Shown here in pieces: positions 43,360 through 64,000 of a DNA stretch of 64,000 nucleotides. The first letter of the stretch is position 1. Each line of letters begins with the position of its first letter. Source of the stretch: Bugula neritina (Eukaryota; Bryozoa; Gymnolaemata; Cheilostomatida; Bugulidae); NCBI GenBank assembly GCA_964035545.1, contig OZ037770.1, positions 1,132,501 through 1,196,500 on the forward strand, read 5' to 3'. The notes below the pieces were generated by a model. That model ran no database searches, was not told where the DNA came from, and saw only the letters and a list, made by a program, of their open reading frames with translations. The translations under genes and the position numbers were made by a program.

Positions 43360-46300
43360 ATGGCTGCCGAGAGACCTTCCGTGAAGCTGCCTCAAATCGT
43401 CAATGTCGTTCTAACTTACTGGGTAATCTCCATCTCCATGGTCTTTTCCAACAAGTTCCTCGTAGGCGGGGCCAACACCAAAGTGGCCGGAGACCAACAG
43501 CTGGATGTTTCCATCTTTGTAGCCTGGATGCAGAGCATAGTATGCGTGATCCTGGTCCTATCCTATGGTGCTGTATCTCGCGCTCTCTCAACAACTTCCA
43601 AGGTATGGTGGAACTTAGGTTAAAGCTCGACTTTAGGCTTTGTGGACGACATGTTGTTTAAACTAATCTATTGCAGCCGATCTTATTGTATTGCAGTTAT
43701 TTTTTATATTTTTTTTCTAGATGTGAACCTCAGGTAATTGCTCTTACACTCTATGCATGGCAAAATTGTTCTCTGAAGCCATCTCTTTGTGTTACAAGAC
43801 TTGTTCACATGTCAAAAAAATTCCTGAAAAGGCCAGCATATTATTGAAGCGTATAGATTTCACTGTTTATAAAACTTTAGTGTTTGCTGTATATTATGAG
43901 AGAAGCTTGAAGCTGCATATATCCAGCTATTCAAATTCAATCCTAATGCGAGATCAGAATGTGAACAAGTCTTTAGTATGTATGTATGTGAACAAGCCTT
44001 TAGTCAGTATGTATGTGAACAAGCCTTTAGTAAGTATGTGAACAAGTTGCTGCTATCTGCCAGATTACCTTTGATTATGATTCGCTAGTCTCATCGCATC
44101 TCTTGCTGCCTTCTAGAGTCAGCGCTACTTCCTGTCACGTCATCCGCATGACAGATTTGTCTCATTGTTATATTTTGTAACAGTTTGGGGTTTTATATAT
44201 TGTTTATTAGTTATAATATATCGTTATATGGTATAGAATAATTATAGTAGCTGAAAAACTTCATATAATAATAAATTAAGATACTTTTTATAAGCTTGCA
44301 GTTTCTTTGAAAATTTATAAATGCTGAAGTTCAATGTATATACAGACATTAAAGTGATTTTCATTTTCTCTTATATGTTTTCGTAGCACTGCTTGGAACA
44401 TTACTATGTTATTCAGACTAAAGAAATGATTAGACGAATAGCTGATATATGCTAATGTAATTTATGGTTATAATTATGTCATACTTGAACTTTTATTAAC
44501 TATACTCCATGATTTATACCTATTATTAATAGATTATTTTTTAGTTTTTGACTGTATTCGATTGATCTGTGCATCTGCAAGTTTAGCTGCCCATCTTTGT
44601 GCTATTGTATAGGTCATTCATCAATGTTGTCATCTTAAAGATGTTAGAAACTTGTTATACACTGTTATGTTGCCATTGCTTCGAATTATTCGAATGACTG
44701 TTCATACCGATGAATTTATGTTTGTGCTTTCATTCAATGCAGCTGTTTCCTAACATCATTCACATAATGCAAAACTTAAAAACATTGTGATAACAGTTTT
44801 GCACTTTTATGTGAAAAAGTTTTCATTAATTCTCTCTACTGTGAAAAGTTCTGAGATAGTGGAAGTCTCTGAATAGTGTGATAGTCAAGAAAGTGGCATG
44901 ACGCAAGCGATTACTCATCAATCACTTGCTCTGGCATGTCAATGTATGTAAGGGTCTATGAGCACGCGTTGGGTCTTGTCATGTTTTGGCAAGTGCTTTC
45001 AGTGCCTACTACCTTCCTTTTAGGTATCAGTTCTTAGATTTCTACATGGAAGTGTGTACAGAATATAATTTGACCTCCAAGATTAGCATAAGAGGTCAAG
45101 ATTTTTTATCTCATCATCGTCAAGTAGATTGATGGTGTGAAATGTCGGCATTTCTTCGAATACATTCAACAGTATAACATCTACTCTGTTAGGAACTACT
45201 AGTTTAGCTCATCCAATCATCTTCTTTCACCAGCTGACTAATGACCTTGTATGCTGACCTTCCCACACTACACTCACCTGTGTCTCAGGGAGTAAAACTC
45301 ATGGCAGCTTCAAACCTTTAAATAGATTTCTTCTCTCAGACCTTTCGTGTAGCTCAGTTAGACTTTAGGCTAGTCAATCTATGATAAACATGTACTTTTA
45401 TGAATATATGAACATATTATGCTGTGTATAGCATGGGGTCTATAGATAAATACTCTGTATAGCATGAGGTCAATAGATACTCTGTATAGCATGGGATCTA
45501 TAGATACACTGTATAGCATGTCGTCAATAGATAATCTGTATAGCTTAGAGTCCATATTGTAAGGCTTAGCATGGCTTAGCATATCATTATTTATACTGCC
45601 TACATTTTACACTCCTATGGCACGCCCTACCTTATGGAGTTGGTATCGTCAACTGTGTGTTGTATTTCTTCAGTTCCAATATTGCAATTCTCTAGGTATA
45701 CGGGAGTTGAATGGATATATGTGGGTTAATGTTGTTTTTTTACAGATTTACTCTAAGAATTGAAGCTAAGTCAATCATGTAGGTCATGGAAGAATGTGGT
45801 TATTATAGAAAAAGTAATTTATTAAATAAATTTCCCCCATAATCCTCTTTCAAAAGATTGTAATGAAATAGTAACTGGAATCTTACGGTCTGTTTAAATT
45901 ATAAATATTTTGTGAAAACTGCAGCTGGTATTATATACGTGTGAGTGTGTAAAATAAGTAAATTAAGTAAAATAATCTAGTTTTTAAAGAACCAAATCAA
46001 ATAATAATGCTCGCTGGTAAAAGCATTTAACCAATCAGAGCTTATATGATGACGAAATGTTGTCTTTACAGGTTCAGTCAGTGCATATCTCCACTTGCCT
46101 ATCCAAGCCTGTGCTCCTTGTCTCTATACTGTTCTCTCTCATGCTAAGTTCCAACAACTACTGTCTAAAGTTGGTTGGAGTTGCCTTCTTCCAGATAGCC
46201 CGCTCCTTTACGTTGATATTCACTGTGATATTCTCCGCTCTGATTCTAAAAAAGAGGGTGTCTTGTGCAGTGTTTGCCTGCTGCGCCATGGTAGTCTCCG

Positions 46301-48282
46301 GCTTTCTCATCGGAGTGGACCAGGAGAAGGTGAGGATTTTTCCTAATTGGATGACTCGTAAAGTTAGTGAGTCATAGTTTAACTGACTCATAGTTAGAGT
46401 AACTCAGAGTTACAGTCACGCGTAGTTGCAGTGACTCATGGTTAGAGTGAGTCTGAGTTATACTGACTCATAGTGACTCAGTCTAACTCAAAGTTAGGCT
46501 GGATAGTTATTCATTAAATGAGTCGTAGTTAGAATGAGTCACTGTTAAAGTTCCTCATAGTTAGTGAGTTAATACTAGTATAGGTTGAATACAGAGGGAC
46601 TTGGAGTATAATGAATAACGGTTGTACTAGTCTATTTGAGTGAGAGTTACACATCCAGTGTTAGTCATATATAGTATTGTATCGCAGTTTGGCTATTAGA
46701 GTGAATAATCTTAAATTCTAAGTATGCTTATAATCAACATGTTTACTAACTTAAATCACCAGTTTTGAGTGATATCATGTGTTCAAAATGACAAATCCCC
46801 AGAACTAAAGTTTCCTAAGTAGAAGGAAAGCTCGTTGTACACATAACTTAATAATATGTTATGTTGTGGTTGGAGTTGCTCTCCCATGTGTATCTTCTGC
46901 AGGCGTCTGGCACGCTCTCCACGCTGGGGGTCCTTTCTGGCGTAACGTCTAGTCTCTTTGTCGCACTCAATGGTATATATACGAAGAAAGCTCTGGAAAT
47001 GGAGGAAATGGATTCGGTGAAGCTCACTCTACACATCAATGTCAACGCGTCATTCTTGCTTCTATTTCCTTCTGTTCTCACCGGACAGGTAGAGTTGATT
47101 GTGTGCTTTGCTCTGTAATATCCCCTTGTGTAGTGGTTTAACTGGAAACGCAGTAAATATTATATATATAGAATGATATTTTTAATGATAGATTTTATAA
47201 CTAAAGGTTAAACTGAGTATTAGTTTGACGATTCTACACTTAGTAGTTAGTATACACATGATAGTAATCAAATCAAGCATTATGATTACATAGTTAATCA
47301 GTTTCTCAGTCACTCACTCTTGGTCATCCATTTGCTCACTCTCACTCACTCACCCTATCTCTAAGTTTCTTGTCTAATTAATTACTTGCTTTCACTTGAA
47401 AATATTATTCATTGAACAGACAGAATATCCCAACAATCAACGTGTAAAGCTGTGCGACTCACAAAATAAACCAGCTTGAGATTTGTCTTCTTTCTACTTA
47501 TCTAGTTTACATGTGTTTAGCTGTGGTTCCAGGTGTCTAATATTCTGGAGATGGGCCGTCTAGCTGACCCCACATTCTGGATAGCCACACTCCTCTCTGG
47601 TTTCCTGGGGTTCCTCATAGCCTGGGCCAGTGCCAGGCAGATAGACTTCACGTCCCCCATTACGCACCACATAAGCAATAACACTAAGTCTATCATTCAG
47701 GTTGGTTGTGAGTTCTGAGGCTAAACTGTTTGCTCCGTCTAAAAGCCGCAGTATCAACTTTCACTTTGATGTATGCCAGCTTACATGAATAGTGTTCAAA
47801 ATGATTTTTTTTTTCTACGACGAAATTATTTGAAGCATAAAAATCTCTCTAACCCAATAGTTATTGCTAATTGATTTTAGCTTAAGCAAATTCCTTTCAA
47901 CTATCAAAATTTTATTGGAGTTATTTTCTCTCTGCAGCTTTTTATTCAGGAGTTACAGCTTCATGTCTCTTTCCAGCCTCAGCATTTAAGACGGGCTTTA
48001 CCTAATATCCAAGTGATAGCAAACACTAGACATAACCATTCGAACTATCAAGATTCTGTTGGAGTTATTGTCTCTTCATAAACACGCTATGCTTGATATC
48101 TATTTCAGTCACTCCTAGCAGTTTGGGTGTACAGCGATTATAAAACAGGACTATGGTGGGCGGGATGTGTAGTCGTGCTATTTGGTGCCTTCTCATACGC
48201 TCTCGTGAGAATGAGGGAAGAAAGGACGTCATCAGAAAAGGTGGTGCTAGCTGTTCAATCCGAGCGTAGTAGTATAGTATGA
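43360..48282 (+). CDS. SLC35C1: GDP-fucose transporter (SLC35C1 orthologue)
   Basis: Five exons, all phase 0: 43360-43602, 46072-46329, 46903-47088, 47533-47700, 48109-48282; 342 residues, near the usual length for SLC35C1. The start is chosen at MAAERPSVKLPQIVNVV; the frame continues upstream only through non-ATG codons. Recognisable conserved blocks are SISMVFSNKFLVG (first helix), CLKLVGVAFFQIARS (family CLKYVGVAFYNVGRS), SGFLIGVDQE, NGIYTKKALE, INVNASFLLL, ASARQIDFTSPITHHISNN, and a last helix WWAGCVVVLFGAFSYALVR. It antiports GDP-fucose for GMP into the Golgi lumen, feeding fucosyltransferases such as the GT11 gene about 25 kb away. Convergent with the SLC35E2-type gene. Confidence 0.92.
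43960..44045. repeat. Short tandem repeat in SLC35C1 intron 1
   Basis: Three to four copies of a unit around GTATGTGAACAAGCCTTTAG. Confidence 0.75.
45420..45555. repeat. Imperfect tandem repeat in SLC35C1 intron 1
   Basis: Five or so copies of a 30-bp-scale unit around CTGTATAGCATGRGGTC and ATAGATA. Confidence 0.75.
46360..46575. repeat. Degenerate repeat just inside SLC35C1 intron 2
   Basis: Words such as GACTCATAGTTAGAGTGA repeat with variations starting about 30 nt after the exon 2 donor. Confidence 0.7.
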
Positions 48283-50146
48283 TACTCTACACCACTGTAT
48301 TCACCCCCTTCCAGTGTATCCACCACTGCCATAACTAGTTTATACAGTAAAACACCTCTATATACTTTTGTATGTCAAATATATTTATATTTTTGTTATA
48401 CCAATTACTCCAAATGTTACATATTTATAGCCATACTTTAAATTCTATAAGTTTTGTAGTTAGTATACAGCAATATTCTTATAGCTTTATAGACTCTAAA
48501 ACAATAGTTATTTTTATAATGTCTTCCTATATATTCTAGTTATCTGTTTATTCTACAACGCATACATTCAGTTATAGTTGGTAGTTATCCTCTCTTTTTG
48601 TCTTGAGCAGTTTTTCTTGCCAAGTTTAGCAAAGGATGCCTCTTTTGGCTATAATTAAGTTGATAGTTTTAGGCCAAAGTTGATTTCATATCTAAATTTA
48701 CTAAATCATATATCATACATGTTATTAAATTGTGGCTGCTGCAGTCGTATTCTAGTACTCTTGTACTTGGACTAAATCTTGCAGGTAAAATTTCAGCTTT
48801 TGCTCAGCAACTGTTCACTATGCAAATGTTACATCATACGTTCATAGCATTTGAATGAAAGCCAAACTAAATGAACTTTTTATACTTTTAGAGTTAAGAC
48901 AAACCAGACTTGGTCATTTTATCACTCCGACTCTATACTGTATCACACTTATATTATTATCCAATTATTTATTATATTTAATACTAATTCTATGCTCTCA
49001 GTTCTATTTATTAAGGCAGCCAATTTTGCGCATTGATTTTTTTTATTGTAAATTATTGCCACAGTTTCTAGTTTTTTGTAAGTTACTGGTGCTTTATGTG
49101 ATCTTCCTATCTTTAACAATATATATTAACTGTATTTTGTATGTTTATAATAGTTACAAATATAATGGACATAGTGTAATAAAACCAAGTTTATTTGTAA
49201 ATGGAATGTTAGTGTTTGCTGTATTTTGGAAATAAAAGAAATGGTGATATATTAGTTAGTGAGGAAAATGCAAGTGCAAAAATTTTATAATAAATAAAAT
49301 GATTTAATTTGTGCAGCTAAAATAGTCACAATATAGAACATAACATTTTATATTACCTAGTATTTTATTTGGAGTTTGGAGCAAAGGAAACTGTCAGTGT
49401 ACAAGAGTTGCCCCCCCTTGAAGATTGTCAGCTGACAAAGAGGTCTACTAATTCTAACCTACATTTCGTACTAAGACGTTGATGAAAAGTATTTAAATAA
49501 TAACTAAATATCCTAATATTAGGTTAATAGATATGATAATCTGGAGATATTCTCTAAACTTCGGGTTATCCAATAGATAATATGTTGCGGAAAACCCAAA
49601 GAAGGAATCACAATTGGCACAGATTTCACCTCCGAATTGTAGCCCTGCAATGAATATGAGAAACAATAATACCCGTACAATACACATCGAAAGGGACACA
49701 ACTCTAACGCATCTGACAAAGCTATTGATTGTATCAACATTTTCTCAAATATAAATTATTCAATGATAGTTTAAACCATAATTTCTATTAGATGCAGCAA
49801 AATATTAATAATGACCGCCTATTCAAAATCACTAGCTGATCAGAAACAATATCAGTAGCAGAACATATTGTGGTCCTACAGCAACAAACTTAAATTACCA
49901 AGCTGAAAGAAATACTCGATTTTCATAAAGAGCTGAAAGAATAATTTGAGAGTTATCTGCTCTAAGAATATAGTACAACAGTAGATGAGGCTAGCTGACA
50001 AATTTCTAACAAGGAAATTGTATGATCTGGAAGACAATTCCCAATTAGGGTATTGAGAATACAAGAAGCACCTGCTGTCACCTGCCACTGTCTGTGGTGA
50101 CACACAAAACATGTGTTATTATATACATGACAGCTCACCAGAAAGG
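48283..50146. other. Convergent 3' interval SLC35C1/SLC35E2
   Basis: AT-rich presumed 3' UTR and spacer. A 126-codon open frame at 48855-49235 is Leu/Ile/Tyr-rich, has no recognisable family and looks like chance in AT-rich DNA. Confidence 0.5.
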
Positions 50147-54197
<4,051 letters not shown>

Positions 54198-56094
54198 TCT
54201 ACATCGGAAAAAAATGTGGCCGCTGACGACCCTACTCTCCCCTAGAGCTTCTACCAAGTTCAAACTGCAATAGTTGTACTAACATCATTAGCTAAGGTCA
54301 GATGACTAGCAAAAGCAAATAAGACCAATTGCTTTGTTATTAATTATTAAATTCACCTACACAAAGAGCGAAAGCCACCTTTAATGTCTTCATACTAGAA
54401 ACTACAACTAGGAAAATCAGTAAATGATAAAATCATATTCAAAAATTATGAATATGAAGTCGTGTTCCCAGTACATTACTAGGTTATTGTGATCAATACC
54501 TCTATAACCATAAAAAAACTAATATGTAATATAGTGTAAAGGAAAACAATTGGTAAAATTTGAGTTACAGATCGAATGATTATATTCATATTGATGATAA
54601 TTGTAGGATTTACTATCAGTACGAGTATCAGTATGGCTATGAGTAGTAATTACAGTTAGTGACATTAAGGGTAAGTTACTGTCAATATTAGTAATACTAC
54701 AGTACTAGTAGCTAACAATAGTTTAACTTTATAAGTATAGTTATACTTAAAGTGACATTCACTATGACGATGAGTATAAATAACACCATCTTTATCTACT
54801 AACTTAAACTAGCATGAACCATGAGCACAATTGATGATTCTCCTAAATCATTATGATATTAAATTTAATATAAAACAGACCGCAATAAAATGACAAAATC
54901 AGTACCAGTTTTAGTAAGAAAATCAATATTACTATGACTATGAGTATGAGTATGAGCATCACCATCAGTGCTAGTAATAGTACCAGTGCTGCGTGCATAC
55001 TTTTAGTAATAGTTATAACTTATATTTATAAGTTACGAATTATGAGTATGCTCATACAATCAATCAATCAATATTTACTAGCTTTAATATTTATTTTTAA
55101 GGATTAAACATTACGAAAATGAATATCAGTAATGATTAATAATTATCATTATTGTTATCATAATGATAATAGTAATAGTCATTAATCATAATTACTTATC
55201 AGTTAATGATTATGAAAAATATTTTATTATCATTATGATTATTATTATTATCATTGGAACTGTCTCCGGGCTTTGAAATACAATACTTAAAGTTAAAGTT
55301 AAAGGTAATAACAAATAACTATTTTTGAAGAAATTACCGCTAGCTCAGGTTGTGTATTTATTGTATCAAATTGTGCAATGGGTCAGAGAAAAAAATTGAA
55401 ATAGTAAAAAGAAATTAATACAATTTAACAATAGGTGAATGATAATTTTTTTAAGAAATGTCTGAATTGGCAACCGTACAAGAACTAACACGTTACCAAG
55501 AAGCCTGATTGGACTAATCAGATTTAAGGATTAACGTCGTTATCCAATTATGTTATGATTTCTCAATTTCCACGAGTCCAGCTTTACAGCAAGTAAAGTG
55601 AAACCTCACGCTAATACAAATAGTGAGCACAACTCTTACTACATGATTACGAATCCCCATTTATGTCATATTTGTTACTAGCAAAGCACTTAAAATAATA
55701 CTGAGAAATCATATATAATTAGTTGAATAAGGTTTTAAAGAAATGGAAAGACTCAAAGTTGATGTTGTTAAATTAACTGTATTGATAGTGAGTATTAGTT
55801 TGGTGTAGTTAGAATATGCTAAGAACATTGTCATACAATGCAACTAAAGACATGAGCTAAAAATGCGCTGAGAGTGGAAAACCCCTGACCACAGTATTTA
55901 AAAATTTCATAAATTCAAATATTGAATGATACTGACCAATGTCATAGTACAAGAAGCATACTAAAAATATATTAAATTCAAACATAAGAAAATAGAAGAA
56001 GACTAAGTTTGGTGTATGGAATCAACACAAGTCGGACTGTTGATGTCTACACAAATGTTCAAATGCTGCACAAATTGTTAGGCAATTCAATCCG
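54198..56094. other. Intergenic SLC35E2/PI3K
   Basis: No coding exon recognised. 54570-55250 is low-complexity DNA of AGTAT/CATTAT words, including a long imperfect inverted repeat around 55125-55195 (ATTATCATTATTG against ATAATGATAAT). Confidence 0.5.

Positions 56095-64000
<7,906 letters not shown>

Noticed and set aside
48855-49235. 126-codon ORF downstream of SLC35C1
   Set aside because: Leu/Ile/Tyr-rich by base composition, no family resemblance, lies in the probable 3' UTR.

Overview
This is an AT-rich stretch of an invertebrate animal genome. Coding exons are short and split by spliceosomal GT-AG introns. tRNA-derived SINE-like repeats, long (TA)n, (AC)n and (GAGT)n arrays and small inverted-repeat transposon remnants are common. 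The deeply conserved genes (GDP-fucose transporter, SLC35E2, class I PI 3-kinase, a GT11 fucosyltransferase, an ankyrin-repeat kinase) are metazoan. A lophotrochozoan (spiralian) host seems most likely to me, but the phylum cannot be settled from the sequence alone.

Layout. The left half (about 0.9-34.6 kb) is an accessory peptide locus with two families of short secreted cysteine-rich peptides, none annotated as a long ORF because each is cut into three or four small exons. Family A has two minus-strand three-exon genes (1572-2642 and 10936-11903) encoding a signal peptide, a short pro-region and a five-cysteine core. Family B has four plus-strand four-exon genes (13880-15284, 20620-22637, 25165-26979, 32304-34282). 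These encode 107-108-residue precursors with a signal peptide, a pro-region, an R-X-X-R processing site and an eight-cysteine inhibitor-knot-like core, C-X6-C-X5-CC-X4-C-X-C-X7-C-X-C, the spacing class known from agatoxin-like peptides. A roughly 400-bp upstream module and a 12-nt 5' leader motif are shared by both families. In the A2-B1 pair the module lies between divergently transcribed genes. A type II membrane GT11 fucosyltransferase (17217-18879) sits inside the array.

The right half is ordinary conserved genes: an ankyrin-repeat protein kinase with a non-RD catalytic loop (34706-40431, minus), the Golgi GDP-fucose transporter SLC35C1 (43360-48282, plus), an SLC35E2-type transporter (50147-54197, minus, convergent with SLC35C1), and the C-terminal 803 residues of a class I PI3K catalytic subunit (56095-64000, minus, running off the right edge).

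The two most unusual observations are (1) the A/B peptide locus with its shared, apparently bidirectional control module, and (2) the PI3K gene, where most introns contain their own tandem repeat and several repeat units include the splice junction itself, once with 20 nt of exon copied about nine times into the intron. Exon models were built by hand from reading-frame continuity, splice consensus and family knowledge; no search or transcript evidence was available.
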